Notes under the pieces: model-generated
Database searches by the model: none
Told to the model about the DNA's origin: nothing
Seen by the model: only the letters and a program-made list of their open reading frames with translations
Source of the DNA: Pseudomonadota bacterium
Lineage (GTDB): Bacteria; Pseudomonadota; Alphaproteobacteria; Rhizobiales; Hyphomicrobiaceae
NCBI GenBank assembly: GCA_023430315.1
Contig: JAEZAW010000320.1
Location: 1-28,069 of the forward strand
Length of the DNA stretch: 28,069 nucleotides
Direction of reading: 5' to 3'
Made by a program: the position numbers and the translations under genes
Shown: in pieces, positions 7,729-15,661 of the stretch
Position numbering within the stretch: the stretch's first letter is position 1
How the letters are laid out: each line of letters starts with the position of its first letter

Positions 7729-9657
7729 ATGATCCGAGGCCCATATTCGAGCACGCGTGGAAGCCCTGCACTTGCGCTGCGGTTGCTTGGCGCGCTCGTC
7801 GTGGCTCTGGGCCTGCTCGCGATGCTTCCCGATCGCGCCGCCGCCGAGCCGCGGATCAGCTGGCGCGTGGAGAACCCGTTCCGTCTCTTCACCCGCCCTT
7901 CCGATAGCGAGGTGCACCGCGCAACCTACAACGACCTCGGCGAGACCGAGCGCACGACGCCCGTACTCTCGGCCGAGCGGGCGCTCTCGCGGCGACATCC
8001 CGGAGATGGCTGGGCAGCCGGCATGATGGACAATCTCTGCTGGTCGGCAGAGCGCAACCGCTATGGCTGCCGGGAATCGCCTGACTATCTGCACCCGCGC
8101 GCACACCGCATCCAGTTCGCGCTGCGCGACGTGCCCGATGCCGATCGCATCGACTGCACTTGGCTCACCACGCCGCTCGCGCGCTCGGGCCTCGGCGGCT
8201 CGGTCACGGCACGTTGCGACCAGACCGTCACACTGCCGATCCCTTACCCCGTCGGCGCGCGCATCAGCGTCGAGGTGGGAGGGCGCGAAATCGCGACGGA
8301 CATCGCCAAGGTGACGGATCTGCTCGTCGTCGCCATGGGTGACAGCTTCGCCTCGGGCGAAGGCAACCCGGACGTTCCCGTACGCTTCTCGCGCGAGCGC
8401 CGCGCCGACTATGGCTTCGGTCCCGGCAACGAGCCGCTCAGCGGATATCCGGCTCGCGTCGGTCCGTGGCAATCGATCGGCGATACCGCGTTCATCAAGA
8501 GCAATGCACGCTGGATCGACCAGGCCTGCCACCGCTCGCTTTACTCGCACCAGATTCGCGCCGCCTTGCAGCTCGCGGTCGAGGATCCGCACCGGGCCGT
8601 AACGTTCGTCGGTTATGCGTGCTCCGGCGCGGAAATCGTGGACGGGCTCTTCCGCCGCTACAAGGGCCACGAGTGGGTGCCCAATCCACCCGACATCTCG
8701 CAGCTTTCCGCAATCGCGCAGGCGCAGTGCGGGCCGAAGCGCGCCGAGGAGCAGGAAATGCCCGAGGCCTATCACATGCGCGGGCGCATAACGGAACTCC
8801 GAGGCGGCCTCATCCTGCGGCGCTGCGACCCCGACGACTCGCGCAAGATCGACCTCGTGCTCGTCTCGGTCGGTGGCAACGATATCGGCTTCGCGCGCCT
8901 GCTCGCCAATGCCATTCTGGCTGACGAATCCTCGCTGCGCCGTCTCAGCGGCTGGTTCGGTCAGGTCCACGGATTTCTCGCCGCATCGGAGCTTCTCGAC
9001 GGCCTCGAGGCGCGTCTGCTCTCGTTGAAGCGCGCCATTCACGGTCAGTTGCACGTGCCCTGGGCCGAACAAGACAGGATCATGCTGGTCGCTTATCCGA
9101 GTCTCGCGCTTCTGCCGGACGGCCGCCAGATCTGTCCCGATGGGCGCGCTGGAATGACGGTCACGCCCGACTTCCTGCTGAGCGAGAACCGCGCGCGCGA
9201 GTCCATGGCAGCCGGCGAGCGTCTCGATGCCGTCATGGAGGACACGAGCAAGCAGAACGGCTGGACTTACGTCGCCAGTCACCGTCAGCAGTTCCGCGGC
9301 CGCGGGATCTGCGCGGGATACACCGACAACGCCTTCACGATCGCCGACGATCTGCGTCTGCCGCGGTGGACTGGCCGCAGATGGGAGCCGTTCAATCCCG
9401 CGGACTGGCAGGCCTATGCGCCGCGCCAGCGCTGGTTCCGTACGCCCAATGATGCTTTCATGACCGGCAACTTCCACGTGAGCGAGTCGCTCATGCAGAA
9501 AGTGCTCAAGCTGCAGGGCTTCTCCTCGTTCCAGCTCCTGCTCGCGAGCATCTATTCCGGTGCTTTCCATCCGACGGCCGAAGGTCAGGCCGCCATGGCG
9601 GATGCCGTCGTCGCGGAAGCGCGGCGCGTGCTGGCCAAATACGCGGCGGCGCAGTAG
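7729..9657 (+). CDS. Large exported SGNH/GDSL hydrolase
   Basis: A 642-residue protein with an N-terminal signal sequence or anchor (about residues 17-41, GALVVALGLLAMLP, then AAAEP). A roughly 155-residue N-terminal extension is followed by the SGNH core. Block I is MGDSFASGEGN with nucleophile Ser206. GYACSGAEI lies near residue 297. The oxyanion Asn is in VGGNDIGFA (Asn384). FHPTAEGQ carries the catalytic His614. The Asp usually three residues before that His is Gly here (SGAFHP), so the enzyme may use a Ser-His dyad. Several Cys residues (for example in NLCWS, YGCRES, DQACH, GYACS) suggest disulfides and a periplasmic location. The substrate is unknown; lipid, ester or O-acetyl glycan are all possible. 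It follows the NDUFAF6-like gene by 12 bases. Confidence 0.8.
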   Translation: MIRGPYSSTRGSPALALRLLGALVVALGLLAMLPDRAAAEPRISWRVENPFRLFTRPSDSEVHRATYNDLGETERTTPVLSAERALSRRHPGDGWAAGMMDNLCWSAERNRYGCRESPDYLHPRAHRIQFALRDVPDADRIDCTWLTTPLARSGLGGSVTARCDQTVTLPIPYPVGARISVEVGGREIATDIAKVTDLLVVAMGDSFASGEGNPDVPVRFSRERRADYGFGPGNEPLSGYPARVGPWQSIGDTAFIKSNARWIDQACHRSLYSHQIRAALQLAVEDPHRAVTFVGYACSGAEIVDGLFRRYKGHEWVPNPPDISQLSAIAQAQCGPKRAEEQEMPEAYHMRGRITELRGGLILRRCDPDDSRKIDLVLVSVGGNDIGFARLLANAILADESSLRRLSGWFGQVHGFLAASELLDGLEARLLSLKRAIHGQLHVPWAEQDRIMLVAYPSLALLPDGRQICPDGRAGMTVTPDFLLSENRARESMAAGERLDAVMEDTSKQNGWTYVASHRQQFRGRGICAGYTDNAFTIADDLRLPRWTGRRWEPFNPADWQAYAPRQRWFRTPNDAFMTGNFHVSESLMQKVLKLQGFSSFQLLLASIYSGAFHPTAEGQAAMADAVVAEARRVLAKYAAAQ

Positions 9658-9669
9658 GGCGAGCGCGCT

Positions 9670-10317
9670 TCAGCCGAAATGCACGCCGAGTGTCTCGTGA
9701 AAGGCGCGCTGGCCCTTCGGCGTGATGCTCACCGCGCGCGTGCCTTCCACGCGGCGGATCCAGCCCTTCTCGAAGCTGAATGCGCAGAGCGCGGTACCGA
9801 GCCTGCCGGCAAGATGCGGTCGGCGCTCACTCCAGTCGAGGCAGGGACGGCAAAGAAGCCGGCGGCTCTTCGTTGCGGGCTCGGCTCCAATGCGCCCGAC
9901 GTCGAGACCGATACGATCGAAGAGCACGAGGCCCGACGGCGTGACGATGCCGGCGTCGCTATCGAGCTCGACATGGCCCGCCGAAACGAGCGCATCAGCG
10001 ATCGCCACACCGAGACGTCCAGCAAGATGGTCGTAGCACGTGCGCGCGGCTCGGAGCGCCGCATCGCGCGGTCCCGTGACTACCGTTCGCTTCGGTGTCT
10101 CGATCTCGGACGCCACGTGCATGAGACTTTCGAGAAGGCGCGCCATGGTGGGCGTTGCGAGGCGATGATAGCGATGGCGACCCTGCTTCTCCATGGCGAG
10201 CAGGCCGGCGCTGGTGAGGCGCGCGAGGTGGCTGCTTGCCGTCTGCGCCGTGATGCCGGCCACGCCCGCAAGCTCGGAGGCTGTCAACGCTCGGCCGTCC
10301 ATCATGGCCTGAAGCAT
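9670..10317 (-). CDS. ArsR-type winged-helix regulator, N-terminus displaced by an apparent frameshift
   Basis: The open frame gives 215 residues from an ATG at 10317 that has no ribosome-binding site. The start of this frame, MLQAMMDGRALTASELAG, is the middle of an ArsR-type DNA-binding domain (AGITAQTASSHLARL is the recognition helix region and GRHRYHRLA the wing). The C-terminal part has RPCLDWSERRPHLAG, typical of a long ArsR subgroup. The expected first residues are encoded just upstream in another frame, starting at 10376. The native protein would therefore be about 235 residues, with a one-base deletion near 10326-10328. The gene is divergent from the MFS transporter, which it probably regulates. 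Confidence 0.75.
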   Translation of the reverse strand: MLQAMMDGRALTASELAGVAGITAQTASSHLARLTSAGLLAMEKQGRHRYHRLATPTMARLLESLMHVASEIETPKRTVVTGPRDAALRAARTCYDHLAGRLGVAIADALVSAGHVELDSDAGIVTPSGLVLFDRIGLDVGRIGAEPATKSRRLLCRPCLDWSERRPHLAGRLGTALCAFSFEKGWIRRVEGTRAVSITPKGQRAFHETLGVHFG

Positions 10318-10376
10318 GGCAGCGCGGGATCACCGACCAGGGCAGCGACGGATGCGAGCTTGGCTGTAGTGGGCAT
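10317..10376 (-). other. Displaced N-terminal fragment of the ArsR-type regulator
   Basis: On the minus strand an ATG at 10376-10374, with GAGGA about 7 bases before it, opens MPTTAKLASVAALVGDPA. This is the usual first helix of the family up to the GDP that should continue RAAML. The frame then runs out of register. Adding one C to the CCC run at 10326-10328 gives GDPRAAMLQ and joins it to the long downstream frame. The good ribosome-binding site here, and its absence at 10317, indicate that this is the true start. Confidence 0.65.
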
Positions 10377-10423
10377 AACTGATCCTCGAACTGCGCCGGA
10401 GAGAATGCAACGCCGCGCTTTTC

Positions 10424-10451
10424 GAATGCTTCGATCAAAATCGTAGCAATC
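10424..10451. promoter_or_regulatory. Dyad operator candidate between the ArsR-type regulator and the MFS gene
   Basis: GAATGCTTCGAT (10424-10435) and ATCGTAGCAATC (10440-10451) form an inverted repeat with 10 of 12 positions matching and a 4-base centre CAAA. It ends 12 bases before the MFS start and lies about 48 bases before the regulator start. Two half-sites of this size in a divergent spacer fit the dimeric binding of ArsR-type repressors. Confidence 0.5.
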
Positions 10452-10463
10452 CGCAGGGTCAGT

Positions 10464-11765
10464 ATGCAATCTGCGGCCCCTGGGGAGCGACCACGGTCAA
10501 TTTACGGAATGATCAGGAACACCTTCTTCGGCTGGCAGGTGACGGCCGGCGCGTTCGTCCTCGCGATCTTCGGCTGGGGGCTCGGCTTCTACTCAATGCC
10601 GGTCTTCCTCGGCGTGCTGCATGAGACACGGGGCTGGCCGCTCGGGGTGATATCGGGCGCCATGACGGTGCATCTGCTCGTGGGTTCGCTCATGGCGACA
10701 CGCCTGCCGACCCTGCACGCCTATTTCGGCTTGGCGCGCTACACACAGGCTGGCGCCGCGCTCATCGCCGTGGGCCTGCTCGGATGGGCGCTCGCATGGG
10801 AACCGTGGCATCTCTATATCGCCGCGATCGTGAGCGGCATTGGCTGGAGCTCCATGAGCGCCGCAGCCATCAATGCGATCGTCTCGCCGTGGTTCATCCG
10901 CGGGCGTCCCGCCGCCCTCGGCATGGCGTACAACGGCGGCAGCGCCGGTGGCGTCATCTTCTCACCGCTTTGGGTGGCCGCGATTGCCTTTCTGGGCTTT
11001 CCTTACGCGGCTGGCACGATTGGCCTGACGGCGACTGTCATCGTCTGGATTATCGCCGCCACGCTGTTTGCGCGCACGCCCGAGCAAATGGGCCTGCTGC
11101 CTGATGGCGACACGCAAGGAACACCATCTACCAACGTGACAGCTCCAGAAGCGCGCCCTTTGCCGGGGCAACTGCTATGGCGCGATCGTCGCTTCCTCAC
11201 GCTCTCGGCAGCGATGGCCCTGAGCTTGTTCGCGCAACTCGGCATTGTCTCGCACCTGTTCTCTCTTCTATTGCCGACCTTCGGCGGCCAGCTGGCGGGC
11301 ATTCTCGTTGCCATGATCACCGTGATGGCGATCGTCGGTCGAGTGATAATCGGGTGGTTCATGCCGATTGGCGCGGATCGGCGGCTCGTTACGTGCGTCG
11401 TCTACGGCGTGCAGCTTATGGGCTCCCTGGCATTTCTCGCCGCACAAGGCTCGAATGTTCTGCTTCTTCTTCTCGGGATCGTGCTGTTCGGCCTCGGCTT
11501 CGGCAACGCGACATCCATGCCGCCGCTCGTCGCGCAGGTCGAATTCGTGCCGAATGAAGTCCAGCGTGTCGTCGCGCTCGTCGTGGGGATGGGACAGGCC
11601 GTGTTTGCGTTTGGACCTGCTGCGTTCGGCCTGATTCGCGAGTTGTCGCCCCCTGTGGAAGGCGCAAGCGCCGGCGCTGCCCCGTGGGTCTTCATTGCCG
11701 CGGCGGTATTTCAGGGCCTCGCCATTGCGGCCATGCTCGCGGGGCGCAAAGCCGGGTCTAGATGA
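10464..11765 (+). CDS. MFS transporter
   Basis: A 433-residue protein with about 12 hydrophobic helices, two six-helix halves and a central hydrophilic loop (about residues 205-235, RTPEQMGLLPDGDTQG onward). The region NAIVSPWFIRGRPAALGMAYNGG matches the oxalate/formate- and monocarboxylate-type MFS branch, where WFxxRRGxAxGxAxxG follows helix 4. A carboxylate substrate is therefore possible but not shown. The start could instead be the ATG at 10509 (MIRNTFFGWQVT), which begins at the usual family N-terminus; both starts have weak ribosome-binding sites. The gene is divergent from the ArsR-type regulator and its last 8 bases overlap the convergent radC end. Confidence 0.88.
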   Translation: MQSAAPGERPRSIYGMIRNTFFGWQVTAGAFVLAIFGWGLGFYSMPVFLGVLHETRGWPLGVISGAMTVHLLVGSLMATRLPTLHAYFGLARYTQAGAALIAVGLLGWALAWEPWHLYIAAIVSGIGWSSMSAAAINAIVSPWFIRGRPAALGMAYNGGSAGGVIFSPLWVAAIAFLGFPYAAGTIGLTATVIVWIIAATLFARTPEQMGLLPDGDTQGTPSTNVTAPEARPLPGQLLWRDRRFLTLSAAMALSLFAQLGIVSHLFSLLLPTFGGQLAGILVAMITVMAIVGRVIIGWFMPIGADRRLVTCVVYGVQLMGSLAFLAAQGSNVLLLLLGIVLFGLGFGNATSMPPLVAQVEFVPNEVQRVVALVVGMGQAVFAFGPAAFGLIRELSPPVEGASAGAAPWVFIAAAVFQGLAIAAMLAGRKAGSR

Positions 11766-12534
11766 TCTTCCTGCCCTTCATGCTGAAATAGCCGGTGCGG
11801 CCGACGATGATGTGATCGTGCACCTGCACGCCGAGCGGGCGCGCTGCATTGACGATCTGGCGCGTCATATCGATGTCCGCAGTAGAAGGCGTCGGATCGC
11901 CCGAGGGGTGATTGTGCACGAGGATGAGCGCGGAAGCCGAAAGCTCGAGCGCCCGCTTCACGACCTCGCGGATATAGACGGGCGTGTGATCGACCGTGCC
12001 GGTCTGCTGGACTTCGTCGCCGAGAAGCTGGTTGCGCTTGTCGAGGAAGAGGATGCGGAACTGCTCCTTCTCGTCGAAGCCCTGAGCGGCGCGGCAGTAG
12101 TCGAGCACGGCCTGCCACGAGCCGAGCACCGTGCGGCCGACGATCTGGCTCTGCATGAGGCGGAGGGCAGCGGCCCTGACGAGCTTCAGTTCATCGACGA
12201 CGCGCTCGCCGACACCGGGTACCTCGCGCAATCGGGCTTCTTGCGCATTGATGACTTCGGGAAATGAGCCGAACCGCTGGAGCAGGGCCTTGGCGAGCGG
12301 CTTGGTGTCCCCCTGCGGCAGTGCGCGGAAGAGGATCATCTCGATCAGCTCGTAGTCCGGAAGGGCGTCCGCTCCGCCCTTGCGGAAGCGATCGCGCAGG
12401 CGCTTGCGATGTCCGACATGATGGGGCGGCGGCTCGGCGGCGGCAGCGACCTCCCAAAGCAGGCCCTGGGGCGTTGCGCCATCGTCTTCCGCGTCCGAAC
12501 CGGAAGGCGGCGCGGGCCTGCTGCGACGTGCCAT
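11758..12534 (-). CDS. radC: RadC family JAB/MPN-domain protein
   Basis: A 258-residue protein of the RadC (UPF0758) family. An N-terminal helix-hairpin-helix region (RKRLRDRFRKGGADALPDYELIEMIL... LREVPGVGERVVDEL) precedes the JAMM metalloprotease-like domain. The metal-site motif is HNHPSGDP with His207 and His209, then Asp220 in STADID, and a Glu in VYIREVVK. Despite its name, a DNA-repair role is not well supported in the literature, and the biochemical activity is unsettled. About 45 residues precede the conserved core and are rich in Ala/Pro. Its stop overlaps the end of the MFS gene on the other strand. map lies upstream on the same strand, 33 bases away. Confidence 0.93.
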   Translation of the reverse strand: MARRSRPAPPSGSDAEDDGATPQGLLWEVAAAAEPPPHHVGHRKRLRDRFRKGGADALPDYELIEMILFRALPQGDTKPLAKALLQRFGSFPEVINAQEARLREVPGVGERVVDELKLVRAAALRLMQSQIVGRTVLGSWQAVLDYCRAAQGFDEKEQFRILFLDKRNQLLGDEVQQTGTVDHTPVYIREVVKRALELSASALILVHNHPSGDPTPSTADIDMTRQIVNAARPLGVQVHDHIIVGRTGYFSMKGRKII

Positions 12535-12567
12535 CGGCGAGCCCCGCCTCTCCCGATTAAGCGCGGA

Positions 12568-13464
12568 TCAGGCGACCTTGTACGGTGGGCAGTGGAAGCC
12601 TTGCGGGGAATACGTGAAAACCTCGCAGCCGTCCTCGGTGACGCCGACCGTATGCTCGAACTGCGCCGAGAGTTCACGATCGCGGGTGACGGCGGTCCAG
12701 CCATCGGGAAGAATCTTCACCGTGGATTTGCCGAGGTTGATCATCGGCTCGATGGTGAAGAGCATTCCGGGCTTCAACACGGGGCCTTCGCCCTTGGTGC
12801 CGTAGTGGAGGATGTTCGGGCGATCATGGAAGACTCGGCCGAGACCATGGCCGCAGAAATCGCGCACGACACTGCAGCGCTCGCCTTCTGCATAGGCCTG
12901 GATGGCCGCGCCGATGTGGCCGGTCGTGTGTCCAGGCTTCACCGCCGCGACGCCGCGCATGAGCGCCTCGTACGTCACCTCGATGAGGCGCTCGGCCTTG
13001 CGCGGGATTTCGCCAACGCCGTACATGCGGCTCGTGTCGCCATGCCAGCCATCGAAGATCAGCGTCACGTCGATATTGAGGATGTCGCCTTCGCGGAGCG
13101 GCTTAGGACCGGGAATGCCGTGACAGACGACGTGGTTGACCGACGTGCAAATGGACTTGGTAAAGCCGCGGTAATTGAGCGGCGCCGGGATCGCGCCATG
13201 GTCCATCGCGAACTCGAAGGCGAGATCGTCGAGGCGCTCGGTCGTCACGCCGGGGCTGACGAATGCCGTCAGCATGTCGAGGGCTTCGGCGGCGAGCTGG
13301 CCCGCCCGGCGCATGCCGGCAAAGGCCTCGGGGCCGTGCAGGGGGATCTGGCCGTCGCGTCGCGCCTGGGTACGCGCATATTCGAGATTGGACATTCTGT
13401 GATCCGTGAACGTGTTTCGCGCCGGAATCGAGCCCATCGACCGGGCCACAACAGGCGCGCGCAT
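12568..13464 (-). CDS. map: Methionine aminopeptidase, type I
   Basis: Removes the initiator Met from nascent proteins. The five metal ligands are recognisable: Asp in LNIDVTLIFDG, Asp in WHGDTSRMYG, His in CGHGLGRVFHD, Glu in FTIEPMIN and Glu in QFEHTVGV. Two starts are possible. ATG at 13464 has a strong AGGAG four bases upstream and gives 298 residues. ATG at 13395 (MSNLEYARTQARRDGQ) gives 275 residues, close to the usual length and N-terminus of the alphaproteobacterial enzyme, but has a weak ribosome-binding site. I kept the longer form because of the ribosome-binding site. radC follows 33 bases downstream. Confidence 0.95.
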   Translation of the reverse strand: MRAPVVARSMGSIPARNTFTDHRMSNLEYARTQARRDGQIPLHGPEAFAGMRRAGQLAAEALDMLTAFVSPGVTTERLDDLAFEFAMDHGAIPAPLNYRGFTKSICTSVNHVVCHGIPGPKPLREGDILNIDVTLIFDGWHGDTSRMYGVGEIPRKAERLIEVTYEALMRGVAAVKPGHTTGHIGAAIQAYAEGERCSVVRDFCGHGLGRVFHDRPNILHYGTKGEGPVLKPGMLFTIEPMINLGKSTVKILPDGWTAVTRDRELSAQFEHTVGVTEDGCEVFTYSPQGFHCPPYKVA

Positions 13465-13624
13465 CTATCTCCTGACAATCTAATCGATTACTGCCGGAGT
13501 GCAATGCGCGCGGCTAAGCTATCAGCCGTGCGTAGCTGTTGCGTAAATGCGGCTCGCCATGGCATGCGAGGCTGAATACGCGCCCTTTTAGCGGCGTAAC
13601 CTTTCACGGCGCGGGTAGGAAATC

Positions 13625-14824
13625 ATGCAACTGGACAAATTGAAAACCACGAACGGGCTCGACGTTGCCGGCAAGCGCGTGCTGGTCCGGGCGGACCTCA
13701 ATGTGCCGGTTGCAGATGGTCGGGTTACGGACGCGACGCGGTTGACGCGGCTCGTGCCGGGGCTGCTGGATCTCGCACAGCGCGGGGCAAAGGTGATCGT
13801 CCTCTCGCATTTCGGCCGGCCGAAAGGCGTCCGCGTGCCGGATATGTCGCTGAAGCCGGTGGCCGAAGCACTCGGTGCTGCTCTGGGCCGCCCAATCGCC
13901 TTTGCGGACGACTGCGTGGGCGACGTCGCCGCCAAGGCCGTCGCGAACCTCGCCAATGGCGGCATCCTGGTGCTCGAGAACCTGCGCTATCACAAGGGCG
14001 AGGAGAAGAACGATCCAGAGCTCGCGGCCGCCCTCGCCAAGCTCGGCGACATCTTCGTCGGCGATGCCTTCTCCTGCGCTCATCGTGGGCACGCTTCGAC
14101 GGACGCCATCACACACCTGCTGCCCTCGTATGCGGGGCCTCTCCTCATGGAGGAGATCAATGCGCTGAGAACGGCGCTCGAGCGGCCTCAGCGCCCGACT
14201 GCCGCGGTGGTCGGTGGCGCCAAGGTCTCGACCAAGATCCCCGTGCTCACGAACCTGATGGCCAAGGTCGATCATCTGATCATCGGCGGCGGCATGGCGA
14301 ATACGTTCCTGCTGGCGCAGGGCCACGCGATCGGGAAATCGCTGGCCGAGCCCGATCTCATCGGCACCGCTCGTGAGATCATGGATGCGGCTGCGGCCAA
14401 GGGATGCACGATCGTGCTTCCCGTCGACGGCGTCGTTGCGGCGGAGTTCAAAGCGGGCGCGGCGAGCCGGGTCGTCGATGTCACCGCGATCCCCGCGGAC
14501 CAGATGGTCCTCGATGTTGGGCCGAAGTCGATTGCGCACCTCTCCAATGTCATCGCAGGCTGCCGGACGCTGCTCTGGAACGGCCCGCTCGGCGCCTTTG
14601 AGATCGCCCCCTTCGGCGAAGGGACGTTCGCACTCGCGCGTCAGGCGGCGGCCATGACCAAGGCGGGCAAGCTCGTTTCGGTTGCCGGCGGCGGCGATAC
14701 GGTCGCAGCCCTCAATGCGGCGGGCGTGACCGACGACTTCACCTATGTCTCGACGGCGGGTGGCGCCTTCCTCGAGTGGTTGGAGGGGCGGGAGCTTCCG
14801 GGCATCGCGGCGCTCGCCCGATGA
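13625..14824 (+). CDS. pgk: Phosphoglycerate kinase
   Basis: A 399-residue two-domain kinase that interconverts 1,3-bisphosphoglycerate and 3-phosphoglycerate with ADP/ATP. VLVRADLNVPV at about residues 19-29 is the signature of the N-terminal substrate domain, and SHFGRPKG follows near residue 60. The C-terminal nucleotide domain has GGAKVSTKIPVL (about 198-209), the WNGPLGAFE segment and the phosphate loop GGGDTVAAL (about 357-365). AGGAAATC precedes the ATG. Length is normal. The stop overlaps the start of the downstream HAD gene (ATGA), so the two are translationally coupled. The 160-base spacer to map contains a TAATCGATTA palindrome (13481-13490). Confidence 0.97.
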   Translation: MQLDKLKTTNGLDVAGKRVLVRADLNVPVADGRVTDATRLTRLVPGLLDLAQRGAKVIVLSHFGRPKGVRVPDMSLKPVAEALGAALGRPIAFADDCVGDVAAKAVANLANGGILVLENLRYHKGEEKNDPELAAALAKLGDIFVGDAFSCAHRGHASTDAITHLLPSYAGPLLMEEINALRTALERPQRPTAAVVGGAKVSTKIPVLTNLMAKVDHLIIGGGMANTFLLAQGHAIGKSLAEPDLIGTAREIMDAAAAKGCTIVLPVDGVVAAEFKAGAASRVVDVTAIPADQMVLDVGPKSIAHLSNVIAGCRTLLWNGPLGAFEIAPFGEGTFALARQAAAMTKAGKLVSVAGGGDTVAALNAAGVTDDFTYVSTAGGAFLEWLEGRELPGIAALAR

Positions 14825-15516
14825 GCCATAGCGGGGGGAAGTTCCGGCCGAAGGCCATTGTCTTCGACCTCGACGGTACGCTCGTCGATAGCGCACCGGA
14901 GATTGCAAGCGCACTCAATGCCGCGATGGCCGAGATCGGGCAGCCGCCATTTCCCCTGACGGACGTACAGTCGTTCATCGGCGGCGGTGCCAAGGTGGCG
15001 CTTCAACGTGCGCTCGCGGCGCGCGGATCCCAAATCGAGGCCGCCGTCTTCGATGGGATGATGACTTCCTTCTACGAGGTCTATGCCGAGGTCTCGCGGA
15101 AAGGCAACGGCCTCTATCCAGGTGTCATCGAGACGCTGACGGCGCTCCGCGTGCACGACCTCCCGCTTGGCGTGTGCACGAACAAGGCCGACCACATCAC
15201 CGCGATCGCGCTCGAGGCGCTCGGCATCAGGCAGTTCTTCTCGACCGTCGTCGGCGCGCGTGACGACATCCCGCGTAAACCCGCGCCCGACATGCTGCTC
15301 AAGGCGCTCTCCGCCCTCGACGCCACCCCCACGGAAGGGCTCGTGGTCGGGGACAGCAAATCCGATGTCGGCTCGGCGCGCGCTGCCGGCTGCCCGATAA
15401 TTGCGGTCAGCTATGGTTATCCCCATGGCCCTGTCGCCAACCTTGGCGCCGACGCCGTGATCGATCGGTTGCCCGATCTGCTGGGCTTTCTCGAGCTCAG
15501 GAAGGCCGTACGCTGA
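14821..15516 (+). CDS. gph: Phosphoglycolate phosphatase-like HAD hydrolase
   Basis: A 231-residue HAD superfamily phosphatase. Motif I is VFDLDGTLVDS with nucleophile Asp16 and general acid Asp18. Motif II Thr and Asn are in CTNKAD, and motif IV is VGDSKSDVGSARAAG. An alpha-helical cap of the Gph type lies between motif I and motif II. Gph dephosphorylates 2-phosphoglycolate from DNA repair or from RuBisCO oxygenation; other small phosphate esters cannot be excluded. I chose the ATG that overlaps the pgk stop (ATGA) rather than an in-frame ATG 45 bases earlier inside pgk, because the conserved domain begins soon after it. Confidence 0.85.
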   Translation: MSHSGGKFRPKAIVFDLDGTLVDSAPEIASALNAAMAEIGQPPFPLTDVQSFIGGGAKVALQRALAARGSQIEAAVFDGMMTSFYEVYAEVSRKGNGLYPGVIETLTALRVHDLPLGVCTNKADHITAIALEALGIRQFFSTVVGARDDIPRKPAPDMLLKALSALDATPTEGLVVGDSKSDVGSARAAGCPIIAVSYGYPHGPVANLGADAVIDRLPDLLGFLELRKAVR

Positions 15517-15600
15517 TTGGAATCAGCGCGCTCCCGGGCGCGACGCTGCGGCTAATTGTGCTCAATCTTTGCAGTTTTCGCGGCAGAAATATGCTGCTAG

Positions 15601-15616
15601 ACCAGCAACCTCTGGT
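15601..15616. promoter_or_regulatory. Inverted repeat before the TRAP permease genes
   Basis: ACCAG (15601-15605) and CTGGT (15612-15616) are perfect complements around 6 bases, 46 bases before the dctQ start. An overlapping TGCTG/CAGCA pair lies at 15592-15607. The arms are short, so this is only a candidate regulator-binding site for the permease transcript. Confidence 0.25.
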
Positions 15617-15661
15617 ATCAAAGGATCGTGCGCGCAGCGTACGTATGAGGGGAGGACTTGG

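Noticed and set aside
7615..9570. 651-residue minus-strand open frame opposite the SGNH hydrolase gene.
   Set aside because: The forward frame has a signal peptide and the SGNH motifs in order; the reverse frame has none and is an antisense artefact of high GC.
13481..13490. TAATCGATTA palindrome between map and pgk as an operator.
   Set aside because: A 10-base palindrome is too short on its own to support a regulatory call.
12409..13575. 388-residue forward open frame across radC and map.
   Set aside because: It crosses two well-supported minus-strand genes and their spacer, with no recognisable domain.
15569..15595. TTGCAG and TATGCT as a promoter for dctQ.
   Set aside because: The spacing is only 15 bases and nothing else supports it.
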